From CAYONZ01 sp964405465 (GTDB taxonomy: Bacteria; Bdellovibrionota; Bdellovibrionia; Bdellovibrionales; JAMPXM01), in contig CAYONZ010000055.1 of NCBI GenBank assembly GCA_964405465.1, positions 1 through 20,821 on the forward strand: a DNA stretch of 20,821 nucleotides, given 5' to 3'. The stretch's first letter is position 1. Each line of letters starts with the position of its first letter. Positions 1 through 6,359 of this stretch are shown here, piece by piece. The notes under the pieces were generated by a model that saw nothing but the letters and a program-made list of their open reading frames with translations, ran no database searches and was not told the origin of the DNA. A program made the translations under genes and the position numbers.

Positions 1-344
1 CCGGTCACCTGCCTCGCAATTAAGGCCGAGATGGTTCTCAAAAAATTCTGAAAATTCTGTCGGCTCGGCGCCTTCACAATCAAATGCAGTTCATTTCCGA
101 AGTTCGAAAAGGACTGCAGGCGAATGCGAAAGCGCCGAGCCTCGCGCGTAATCAACTGGCGCACAACGTACTGATTCTTTGGGAGACGCAAGTTCAGCCG
201 GCCTTGCGCCCTGGCGGAACTCAGAACTACGTGGAGGGGCTTGTTCGTAGAGAGGGGCCTTTGCGATTTTCTTCGCCCCTCTGACCCAACACCACCATGT
301 GAAGTGGCATTGAATCTCCGAATTCCGTTTTCCCAAAAACTCAT
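1..344 (-). CDS. Y1/REP-associated-type transposase (partial, N-terminal part)
   Basis: The minus-strand frame from the ATG at 344 stays open to the left edge, giving 114 residues without a stop. An AAGGAGAG ribosome binding site lies just upstream. The protein reads HGGVGSEGRRKSQRPLS at about residues 16-32, then a HVVLSS strand (38-43), LRLPKN (52-57), and NFGNELHLIVKAPS at 81-94. This order resembles the Y1_Tnp/RAYT (IS200-like) single-strand transposases, where the second block normally reads GNHLHL and forms the HUH metal site. Here the first His is Glu85 (E-L-H), so the canonical pair is broken. The catalytic Tyr would lie beyond the edge. A denser array of inverted repeats inside the gene at first suggests an RNA, but the clean frame with family motifs favours protein. 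It may be an inactive or domesticated member. I am confident it codes and fairly confident of the family. Confidence 0.72.
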   Translation of the reverse strand, partial: MSFWENGIRRFNATSHGGVGSEGRRKSQRPLSTNKPLHVVLSSARAQGRLNLRLPKNQYVVRQLITREARRFRIRLQSFSNFGNELHLIVKAPSRQNFQNFLRTISALIARQVT

Positions 345-450
345 GATCTCTCCTTAGGGGCAGTATTATTTTAATTTCTAAAAAAGCCAATTTTATTTTT
401 CTATTTTTTGAAAAACTAGACTTTTGTTTGAACCCAAGCGTGGTTTGAAA
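345..450. other. AT-rich intergenic spacer
   Basis: This short A/T-rich spacer separates the end of dciA from the start of the transposase-like gene, both on the minus strand. It holds the AAGGAGAG ribosome binding site of the transposase-like gene (about 347-354). No strong terminator for dciA is visible, only a weak 4-5 bp hairpin near 432-447. The base composition would suit a promoter, but no convincing pair of boxes was found. Confidence 0.5.
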
Positions 451-831
451 TCAGCTTTGATTATCGGAATCGAGATCCTGACCAGGAAGTGCCGTCGCAG
501 CTCTCTGCTCAAGTGTAAATCGAACTTGTTTGACCCAGCCATAGCCGAGGTGCTTGTTTACTTTCTCTTTGATCACTTCTTTAAAGAACCACATCTGCTG
601 CAGCCAAGTGGAATGTCGAACCCAAATATACAAAGTGCCATTTGAATAACTACAGGGCATGGTCTGCGCCGCAATCGTTTCACCTACAAGTGTCGGCCAC
701 ACCTGCTCGAGACGCCAACGAGCAAAGCCATCAGACAACTGTGACTTGCTATTTTGCAAGAGCCCCTGTAGGACATCGGCTGACGCTGTCAGATTGCTGT
801 TTCTTTTCTTTGGAAAATTTGGATTGCTCAC
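451..831 (-). CDS. dciA: DciA-family (DUF721) replicative helicase loader/regulator
   Basis: This 126-residue protein matches the DUF721/DciA family, whose members interact with the replicative helicase DnaB and replace DnaC/DnaI as loader in most bacteria. The family core is visible: W-x2-VWPTLVGETIAAQT at about 40-57, the short strand GTLYIWVRHSTW (65-76) with the typical Q-Q that follows, and the final segment around GYGWVKQVRF (96-105). The N-terminal 25 residues and the acidic C-terminal tail are variable. Length is normal for a short family member. The start is a GTG at 831, because no ATG occurs before the conserved core. Its Shine-Dalgarno sequence is weak (AAAAGG directly before GTG). 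The gene is divergent from trmFO with only 15 bp between the two start codons. Confidence 0.85.
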   Translation of the reverse strand: MSNPNFPKKRNSNLTASADVLQGLLQNSKSQLSDGFARWRLEQVWPTLVGETIAAQTMPCSYSNGTLYIWVRHSTWLQQMWFFKEVIKEKVNKHLGYGWVKQVRFTLEQRAATALPGQDLDSDNQS

Positions 832-836
832 CTTTT

Positions 837-841
837 AGGAG
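837..841 (+). promoter_or_regulatory. Ribosome binding site of trmFO
   Basis: AGGAG sits 5 bases before the ATG at 847 and fixes the trmFO start. It falls in the 15-bp interval between the divergent dciA and trmFO start codons, so this interval cannot also hold a full promoter for either gene. Confidence 0.8.
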
Positions 842-846
842 ATAAC

Positions 847-2256
847 ATGTTCCCAATCGAGACGCCAATTCATATTGTCGGAGCCGGACTCGCCGGAAGT
901 GAGTGTGCCTATCAACTCGCTGAAATGGGATTTCAGGTCGTGCTTCATGAGATGCGCGGCGAAACTATGACGCCCGCACACAAAACACAAAACTTCGGCG
1001 AACTTGTATGCTCTAACTCTTTCGGCAGCTTCAATCTAACCTCCGCGCCTGGCCAACTTAAATGGGAAGCTGAATCTCTCGGCTCATTAGTGATCGAAGC
1101 CGCTTGGCAGGCTCGGGTACCCGCTGGGCAAAGCCTCAGCATGGATCGCCTCGCATTCTCTGGATATATCACCGAAAAAATTCGCAACCATCCACGAATT
1201 CGTGTCGAAAACAAGTTGGTAGAAAATCTCGAAAGCGTTCCTCGTCCAACGGTCATCGCCACTGGCCCGCTCACTCACGAGAGTCTTGCCAAAAGTATGC
1301 AAGCCCATTTCGGCGATGAGTTTTTGTATTTCTTCGATGCCATTGCACCCATCATTGATGCCGATTCAATCAACCAAAAGATCGCTTGGAAGGGTGATCG
1401 CTGGGGAAAAGGTACGAACGATTATTTCAACTGCCCTCTCAACAAGAGAGAGTATCACTTCTTTATCGAGGCCATTCAGGCTGCAAAAAAAGTTGAACCA
1501 AAGGAATTTGAAAAAGACACGCCCTACTTTGAAAGTTGCATGCCGATAGAAGCGATGGTTGAGCGCGGTCCATTGACTCCGCGTTTTGGTCCAATGAGCG
1601 CTCGAGGACTTGTTGATCCAAACACAGGCAATATGCCGTTTGCTGTTGTTCAACTTCGCCAAGACAACAAAGAAGGTACGGCTTACAATATGGTCGGCTT
1701 CCAAACCAAAATGGCCTATGGTGATCAAAAGCAAGTCTTCCGCTTGATACCGGGTCTTGAGAACGCCGAGTTTTTGAAACTCGGAAGTATTCATCGCAAT
1801 CTCTACATCAACACGCCGAAGAGATTGAATCCCGATATGTCGAGCAAAAACGATCCATGGCTTTTCTTTGCCGGACAAATTACTGGAGTGGAAGGGTATT
1901 TCGAATCCACTTGTATGGGCCTTCTGGTCGCCAAGTTCTTGGCGCAAAAGCTTCGCTCAAAACCATATTCAGCTCCTCCGCGTGAATCGGCGATGGGGTC
2001 TCTGATCAACGGATTGACCGATGAAACCAAGATCAAACATTTTCAGCCAATGAATATCAACTTCGGCATGATGCCTCCGATCGAAGGTCGACTCGACAAG
2101 GGCCTAAAGAGGCTACGGCAAGTGGAGAACGCAAAGGCCGCCTTCACACAATGGCTTGCCGACGTTAAAATCGACGGGCCTCATCTAAAGCGAAATTCCG
2201 AGCTCAAAATTGTGGAACACCAGGGACTGCTGCAAACTAAGGCCGAGGCCGATTAG
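847..2256 (+). CDS. trmFO: TrmFO, folate/FAD-dependent tRNA (uracil-5-)-methyltransferase
   Basis: This cytoplasmic flavoenzyme makes 5-methyluridine at position 54 of tRNA, using methylenetetrahydrofolate as carbon donor and FAD as cofactor. The 469-residue protein is slightly longer than the usual 435-450. It has an N-terminal FAD Rossmann motif GAGLAG (12-17), the conserved LVCSNSF block with Cys55, and the YFESCMPIEAMVERGP block with Cys231. These match the two reactive cysteines of the family (Cys53 and Cys226 in Bacillus subtilis). The second FAD-binding segment FFAGQITGVEGYFES is near residues 338-352. NINFGMMPPIE follows near 400-410. The start is set by AGGAG. It is the first gene of a likely two-gene transcript with the next gene 68 bp downstream. 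Identification is secure. Confidence 0.97.
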   Translation: MFPIETPIHIVGAGLAGSECAYQLAEMGFQVVLHEMRGETMTPAHKTQNFGELVCSNSFGSFNLTSAPGQLKWEAESLGSLVIEAAWQARVPAGQSLSMDRLAFSGYITEKIRNHPRIRVENKLVENLESVPRPTVIATGPLTHESLAKSMQAHFGDEFLYFFDAIAPIIDADSINQKIAWKGDRWGKGTNDYFNCPLNKREYHFFIEAIQAAKKVEPKEFEKDTPYFESCMPIEAMVERGPLTPRFGPMSARGLVDPNTGNMPFAVVQLRQDNKEGTAYNMVGFQTKMAYGDQKQVFRLIPGLENAEFLKLGSIHRNLYINTPKRLNPDMSSKNDPWLFFAGQITGVEGYFESTCMGLLVAKFLAQKLRSKPYSAPPRESAMGSLINGLTDETKIKHFQPMNINFGMMPPIEGRLDKGLKRLRQVENAKAAFTQWLADVKIDGPHLKRNSELKIVEHQGLLQTKAEAD

Positions 2257-2272
2257 ACAGCTGCACGCGTTA

Positions 2273-2297
2273 ACCGGCGTAAAGCTTTTGCGCCGGT
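2273..2297. repeat. Inverted repeat between trmFO and the downstream gene
   Basis: ACCGGCG (2273-2279) and CGCCGGT (2291-2297) form a perfect 7-bp stem around an 11-base loop that itself contains AAAGCTTT. There is no following T run, so this is not a standard terminator. It may be an mRNA-stabilising hairpin within an operon, or a protein site. Confidence 0.6.
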
Positions 2298-2324
2298 AAT
2301 CAAGTCGGTGCTATTCGTTCAGAC

Positions 2325-3023
2325 ATGCTGTCGACTCCTCAAGCACCCATTAAAATTGACGATGAACTTTATTTGCCTCGTCTTCGGGTCATGCAATCAC
2401 GTCTTCTCGACAAAATGATAGCGTTTTGCGATCAAGAGCTCGGGCCATCAGCGATGAAGGACGCCTGGGAGCTTTTCTCACTTGAATCCGAACTCAGTCT
2501 GACTCATCCCACGCCGGAATGGGCACAAATATTTTTGCCATGGTTTTTGCACAGCTGGACTCCGATTGAAGCCGGCGACACAAAAATGGGAGAGGCTGCG
2601 CTCGAACAAACACCAGCCCAATTGTTTTATAGTCAAAAGTTCGCCACGCTGAGCGAACTCGAAGTACGTTTTCTAGCATGTTCTTTGGTTTCGGCTTTTT
2701 CATTTTTTGAAGTGATTCAGGTTTTTAAAGGCGAAGGCTTTTTGCTCACTGATTTGTTACTCGATGAAACTTATTTTGTGGCAGAGCGCGTAGGCTCAAC
2801 ACAAATAGTGGAAAAACAAATTTTATTTACTCAGGTCGTTTCGCTACAAAAAGTTGCCCGACTGAATGGCTGCGCACCCTTCAGCCTAAGTCCAGAGGCC
2901 AAACAAATTGTTCTAGAGTTTCGCTCGGAACTCGAAAAACAGTCCAAGCCAATAACTCCTGTGCTCCTACAAGAGTTGGGTATCGATATCCTCACCACAT
3001 TTTGGGATCTGATCTATCCGTAA
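2325..3023 (+). CDS. Uncharacterised protein resembling the region before SEC-C motifs
   Basis: This 232-residue soluble protein has no signal peptide or membrane segment. Its layout resembles, from memory, a domain found in front of SEC-C zinc motifs: an N-terminal YLPRLRVMQ...MIAFCDQELG stretch (about 17-40), FLPWFLHSW (70-78), then SFFEVIQVFKGEGFLLTDLL (126-145) and a strand-rich part FVAERVGSTQIVEKQILFTQVV (151-172). No C-x-C...C-H/C zinc motif is present at the C-terminus, so if related it lacks the SEC-C tail. It lies 68 bp after trmFO on the same strand and is probably co-transcribed. The ATG at 2325 has no clear Shine-Dalgarno sequence; the start is chosen because it is the first ATG and is compatible with coupling. 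Function unknown. Confidence 0.75.
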   Translation: MLSTPQAPIKIDDELYLPRLRVMQSRLLDKMIAFCDQELGPSAMKDAWELFSLESELSLTHPTPEWAQIFLPWFLHSWTPIEAGDTKMGEAALEQTPAQLFYSQKFATLSELEVRFLACSLVSAFSFFEVIQVFKGEGFLLTDLLLDETYFVAERVGSTQIVEKQILFTQVVSLQKVARLNGCAPFSLSPEAKQIVLEFRSELEKQSKPITPVLLQELGIDILTTFWDLIYP

Positions 3024-3029
3024 GTGATT

Positions 3030-3061
3030 TCTGCATTTGCGGAATGCAGACTAGTTTTCTT
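3030..3061 (+). terminator. Rho-independent terminator after the trmFO operon
   Basis: TCTGCATT (3030-3037) and AATGCAGA (3043-3050) form a perfect 8-bp stem with loop TGCGG, 6 bases after the stop codon. It is followed by CTAGTTTTCTT. The T tract is interrupted, so strength is moderate. Confidence 0.6.
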
Positions 3062-3072
3062 GTTCCCCCAAA

Positions 3073-3106
3073 AAAATTGTCGATCCTTTTGATCGAATCA
3101 TTTTTT
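3073..3106. terminator. Bidirectional terminator between convergent genes
   Basis: TCGATC (3080-3085) and GATCGA (3091-3096) pair around CTTTT. The stem is flanked on the right by a run of six to seven T and on the left by seven A, so each strand has a T tract after the hairpin. It separates the plus-strand trmFO operon from the minus-strand L,D-transpeptidase. Confidence 0.65.
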
Positions 3107-3153
3107 CTATGGTTAACTTTTTGCTCTGCAAAAATTGGTGATTTTAGCCCCGC

Positions 3154-3177
3154 AAAAACAGACTACCGTTTTGGTCT
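3154..3177 (-). terminator. Possible weak terminator of the L,D-transpeptidase gene
   Basis: On the minus strand AGACCA and TAGTCT pair (6 bp including one wobble pair) and are followed by GTTTTT. The stem is weak. It lies about 50 bp after the stop codon at 3229. Confidence 0.3.
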
Positions 3178-3228
3178 CCAAAAATATTAAACTAATCGGA
3201 AGCTGTTTCTGCGTTACCGACCCTTAGA

Positions 3229-4137
3229 TCAAATGATTTCAAGTGATGGATTCTTTTTAAATTTTCTCATCCAACTGACGATGTTATCTATATAAAGATC
3301 GTAGGCCACAGCCATGCATCCGGCAGTCCAATCGATTTTCAACGCGAGAACGCCAGTACACTTGATCAATCTCTTTGGCCCGTGAATACCCACATCACTA
3401 CCCGTGTAACCCGCTTGGACTTGCTGAGGTGTCGGATAACCCACCGGAATAAAACGATGAAAATCATTCGAAGCGTGCGACTTGCCAAGTTTGTATTCAC
3501 CAATCGGCGTGCGCAGGTCACCTGCATCTCGTTTGTCGACCCCACCCCGCCCAAGTGAAACATCGTACATGTCTGCAATTTTATTTTGTTCACATAAGAT
3601 CAAGTAATGTTCTTTTGTTAACACCAAAATTTTTGTACCTTTACCATCGCAAATATTTTCCGCAGGAAGATCCTTACCCGTCACCAAAAGATGAAATGGC
3701 AACTGCAATGCACCTCCAGCTGTGGCAATCAAAGATCCCATATTTCGGCATTCCTCTGGGATCTTATCCTTTGCAGGTGCGCCAAACTCAGAAACCGAGG
3801 GTTGTTGATTGCCTTGTGAGGAGTGATCTCGAGACCCGTGATTGCTATCCGGCACGCTCGAGCCTTGAGATCCTTGCGCCGAATTACCCACAGAATTCTT
3901 GTCAGTATTTGAATCTGCATTTGAACCACGATTTGCACCATGGTGCGGGAGAGTTTGGTTGGGTTCAATTAGGGATGGCGGAAGCGGATCGCCTTTTTTG
4001 GGATCAGGCTGCGACCAACCACTCATCGCCGAAGAAACTAAATTTTGTTTAGCCTCAACATCATATCCTTTAACGAAGCTGGCACCGGCAATTACAGCAA
4101 TGACCAAATTAAAAACAACTCTAGAAGAATTTCTCAT
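3229..4137 (-). CDS. Exported YafK-like L,D-transpeptidase-family protein
   Basis: YkuD-fold enzymes cross-link peptidoglycan stem peptides, exchange their D-amino acids or, in the YafK/DpaA branch, release bound lipoprotein. With the ATG at 4137 the protein has 302 residues: a signal peptide (about 1-24, hydrophobic core FNLVIAVIAGASFV), a Ser/Asn/Gly/Gln-rich low-complexity linker (about 60-120), and a C-terminal catalytic domain. The domain contains GDLRTPIGEYKL, GIHGP with His252, and DWTAGCMAV with the catalytic Cys274. The TxGCMAV form, not the common SHGCIR, resembles the YafK branch. A GTG directly before (4140) could also start the protein, but GAGGG at 4145-4149 is better spaced (7 bases) for the ATG. 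The linker suggests a tethered domain reaching through the periplasm. Exact reaction uncertain. Confidence 0.85.
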   Translation of the reverse strand: MRNSSRVVFNLVIAVIAGASFVKGYDVEAKQNLVSSAMSGWSQPDPKKGDPLPPSLIEPNQTLPHHGANRGSNADSNTDKNSVGNSAQGSQGSSVPDSNHGSRDHSSQGNQQPSVSEFGAPAKDKIPEECRNMGSLIATAGGALQLPFHLLVTGKDLPAENICDGKGTKILVLTKEHYLILCEQNKIADMYDVSLGRGGVDKRDAGDLRTPIGEYKLGKSHASNDFHRFIPVGYPTPQQVQAGYTGSDVGIHGPKRLIKCTGVLALKIDWTAGCMAVAYDLYIDNIVSWMRKFKKNPSLEII

Positions 4138-4391
4138 CACACAACCCTCATCTCAATACACATCGAATTCAGTATGTCTTAGTTCACCATCCCTACACTT
4201 GCGACAACGGTGCCAATTGACCAAATAAATTTGCAAACCAAAACCGGCCCCTCATTTGCAAAATCTTTCTCTGTTTAAAACAGTTGATGACTTGAATCAA
4301 TGAGTTGGTTTTCCGGCTTTGCCATATAAACGAATTTGCTTGATTTTGGACCTTCGCAAAGCAGCACCATCACTAACGCTGACAGGTCAAA

Positions 4392-4490
4392 ATGAACACG
4401 CAATATCACTTTGAGGGACCTGTATTGTCACTCTGTCGACGAATTCGACGAATTCGACGAATTCGACGAAAAAAAAAGGGAGAAGCATAA
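4392..4490 (+). CDS. Candidate arginine-rich leader peptide upstream of the FAD oxidase
   Basis: An ATG at 4392 opens a 32-codon frame that ends with TAA directly before the GTG start of the FAD oxidase (TAAGTG, no gap) and is in the same frame. Its C-terminal half is CRRIRRIRRIRRKKKGEA, encoded by the 9-bp tandem repeat as eight CGA arginine codons in CGA-CGA-ATT units, followed by AAA AAA AAG. CGA is a slowly decoded codon in many bacteria, and runs of A can promote ribosome slippage, so this looks like a possible stalling leader peptide. The Shine-Dalgarno sequence is weak (AGG at 4384-4386). The Shine-Dalgarno sequence of the downstream gene lies inside the frame, which would allow translational coupling. 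It may instead be a chance frame over a repeat. Confidence 0.35.
   Translation: MNTQYHFEGPVLSLCRRIRRIRRIRRKKKGEA
4436..4471 (+). repeat. Tandem 9-bp repeat, four copies
   Basis: TCGACGAAT is repeated three times perfectly (4436-4444, 4445-4453, 4454-4462) and a fourth time as TCGACGAAA (4463-4471). A run of nine A follows (4469-4477). Each unit contains the palindrome junction CGAATTCG. The array sits just before the ribosome binding site of the FAD oxidase, where changes in copy number would alter leader length while keeping the upstream frame intact. Confidence 0.95.
4478..4485 (+). promoter_or_regulatory. Ribosome binding site of the FAD oxidase
   Basis: GGGAGAAG lies 5 bases before the GTG at 4491. 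It supports the GTG start, which gives a complete signal peptide. It is embedded in the end of the upstream frame and directly follows the A tract. Confidence 0.65.
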
Positions 4491-6131
4491 GTGAATCTCA
4501 AGACTTTAAATCAGAGCATGCATTTTTTGGCCACACTTTCTTTTTGCACATTCGCCTTTGCCACAGAACCGAATCATTCGCCAACGAATTCATGCAAGAG
4601 CTTGGTTCCCGACAAGCAAAATGATGCCACACCTGATTTTCCAGCAGAAAAAATTGTCGAACAAACAGATGTTGTCAGCCGGTTACTTTATTTCTATCCG
4701 AACAAGATTGTGCCTTGTCAAACGGTTGGCGAAATTGCCCAAGTCATTCGCTACGCCAGAGAAAACAACTTGAAAGTCTCGGTTCGCGGAGGCGGATTCA
4801 GCCAAGGTGGCCAATGGGCCAATAACCAGGGCGTGATACTAGATCTCAAAGGACTGAATAAAATCATCAGTGTCGATCCAGAAAGACAAACTCTGACAGT
4901 GCAGACTGGTGCAACTTGGGAACAGGTCCAAGAAGCAATTGCGCCCTACGGACTTGCGGTGCAGGTCATGCAGTCTTCCAATATCTTTACAGTTGGCGGC
5001 GCTCTGTCAATCAATGCTCATGGACGCGACATCTCGTTTGGTTCAATCATCAACACCGTTAACTGGATTAAAATTTTACTTCCAAATGGCGAACTCTTAA
5101 AGGCATCAAAAACTGAAAATACAGATCTGTTTCGCGGAGCAATTGGCGGACTCGGACAACTTGGCGTGATCGTAGAAGCCAATCTAAACCTACGCCCCAA
5201 CAAAGTATACAAGAGCCAGGTCGTACAAGACATTGACTATAGGAAATTCGAAGAAACTTTTCTAGATCTCGTCGAGAAAGAGGAGTTCAAAACCGGATTG
5301 GCTTTCGCCCGATACGCACAATACGATCCAAAACATCCTGACTTTTTGCGGAAAATGTTTATCGTGAAGGTTCAAGAAGTGCCGACTAACATGATTCCAG
5401 CAGATTTCAATCCGACCAAAAAACAAGAAGAGTCCTTCGGCTATCGCTTTCTTGCACCATTAATCTTCGAAGCCCAACGCCTCTCGGGTCCCGGAAAAAG
5501 ATTAAGAACCATCATAGAACGACGAGCTGGTTTCAAAGAAGAACTGGCGACCCTCACCCAACACATGACTCCACCAGTTGGGTTTTTATTAGAAAAATAC
5601 AATGAAGAGATGCGAATCAAAAATCGCAATATATACTGGAATCTCATTCACATGCCACTACGCTCTCTTTATCGGTTCACGATGAATGTGCCTGTTGATT
5701 CAACCGATATTCTTCAAGAATATTTTGCGCCCCTTAAACATTTTGTCGCCTTCACCGATGCACTTCGAAAGATCTCGGTTGATGAAAAGATCAACCTGCT
5801 CAACGTCACTATCCGTTACGTGCCGGCCAATCAAGGCGCCAATACGCCGGTGATCAACTATGCTCCTGCCGCAAGTTTTGCATTTGTGTTGGACATCAGC
5901 GTAGGGCGAAAACCAGAAGAGATAGCCAAGGCCAAAGCCTGGACACAAAAACTCGTAACAGCTGTTCAGGAGCTTCAAGGACGGCCCTACCTCGCCTACC
6001 ATCCATGGATGACAACTCAACAACTCGAAGACATTTACCCCGAGATACAAGAGCTGCGTGACCTAAAGAAAAAATATGATCCACAAAACATGTTTATAAA
6101 TGAATTTTTAAAGCAGTATGACTTTCCTTAA
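4491..6131 (+). CDS. Exported FAD-binding (VAO/PCMH-type) oxidoreductase
   Basis: This 546-residue protein belongs to the FAD_binding_4 (vanillyl-alcohol oxidase/PCMH) flavoproteins, which oxidise alcohols, lactones or cytokinin-like compounds. A Sec-type signal peptide (about 1-25, core FLATLSFCTFAFA) has no twin-arginine motif. The FAD domain runs from about 60 to 237: KVSVRGGGFSQGGQW (95-109), LTVQTGATWEQVQEAI (135-150), SSNIFTVGGALSINAHGRD (162-180), and IGGLGQLGVIVEANLNL (218-234). The C-terminus YDPQNMFINEF is typical of these oxidases. Where aldonolactone oxidases carry GGGHS with the FAD-linked His, this protein has GGGFS, so FAD is probably bound non-covalently or through another residue. 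Substrate unknown. It starts at GTG with GGGAG upstream and appears to be monocistronic apart from the possible leader. Confidence 0.88.
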   Translation: MNLKTLNQSMHFLATLSFCTFAFATEPNHSPTNSCKSLVPDKQNDATPDFPAEKIVEQTDVVSRLLYFYPNKIVPCQTVGEIAQVIRYARENNLKVSVRGGGFSQGGQWANNQGVILDLKGLNKIISVDPERQTLTVQTGATWEQVQEAIAPYGLAVQVMQSSNIFTVGGALSINAHGRDISFGSIINTVNWIKILLPNGELLKASKTENTDLFRGAIGGLGQLGVIVEANLNLRPNKVYKSQVVQDIDYRKFEETFLDLVEKEEFKTGLAFARYAQYDPKHPDFLRKMFIVKVQEVPTNMIPADFNPTKKQEESFGYRFLAPLIFEAQRLSGPGKRLRTIIERRAGFKEELATLTQHMTPPVGFLLEKYNEEMRIKNRNIYWNLIHMPLRSLYRFTMNVPVDSTDILQEYFAPLKHFVAFTDALRKISVDEKINLLNVTIRYVPANQGANTPVINYAPAASFAFVLDISVGRKPEEIAKAKAWTQKLVTAVQELQGRPYLAYHPWMTTQQLEDIYPEIQELRDLKKKYDPQNMFINEFLKQYDFP

Positions 6132-6214
6132 GTATTTCTTACTGTTGAAACTTCTGACATCTATCACGAGATCTTTTCTGTGACACATTCTTTGAGAGTC
6201 TGATCTTTGAAGAA

Positions 6215-6243
6215 AGACATCTAGAGTTTGTCTCTAGATGTCT
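6215..6243. terminator. Strong 12-bp hairpin between convergent genes
   Basis: AGACATCTAGAG (6215-6226) and CTCTAGATGTCT (6232-6243) pair perfectly around TTTGT, about 85 bp after the FAD oxidase stop. Neither side has a clean T run, though the minus-strand side reads TTCTTC. It most likely ends transcription or protects the 3' end of the FAD oxidase mRNA. Confidence 0.55.
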
Positions 6244-6359
6244 AGGTGTCCTTAGTCATTTTAGATTTGAACTTTGTTTTGACCACATAGGTCTGGTCTA
6301 TAAAATTACAGACTGTGAAATTGCAGAACGCGAAATTACCGTTTTACCTAAGAAAACAA

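Larger units (their letters stand above)
4141..4490. other. Divergent intergenic region with 9-bp tandem repeat and upstream frame
   Basis: This 350-bp region lies between the divergent L,D-transpeptidase and FAD oxidase genes. It holds the GAGGG ribosome binding site of the former (4145-4149), an A/T-rich central part with a TATAAA (4325-4330) lacking a well-spaced -35 box, a 32-codon open frame (4392-4490) and four 9-bp repeats (4436-4471). No terminator or tRNA is seen. Confidence 0.6.

Noticed and set aside
62..257. Several perfect inverted repeats suggesting a structured RNA (for example GGCTCGGCGC at 62-71 with GCGCCGAGCC at 131-140, and the AGAGGGGC hairpin near 250).
   Set aside because: The minus strand codes without a stop for a transposase-like protein with recognisable motifs and a ribosome binding site. 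No signature of RNase P RNA, tmRNA, SRP RNA or 6S RNA was found.
91..390. A 99-codon minus-strand frame from 390 to 91.
   Set aside because: It is a shadow of the transposase-like frame. Its product matches nothing, and the other frame has the family motifs and the ribosome binding site.
1366..1947. A 193-codon minus-strand frame inside trmFO.
   Set aside because: It lies wholly in the coding sequence of a secure gene, and its product has no recognisable domain.
3555..4052. A 165-codon plus-strand frame opposite the L,D-transpeptidase.
   Set aside because: It is antisense to a well-supported gene and has no domain or ribosome binding site.
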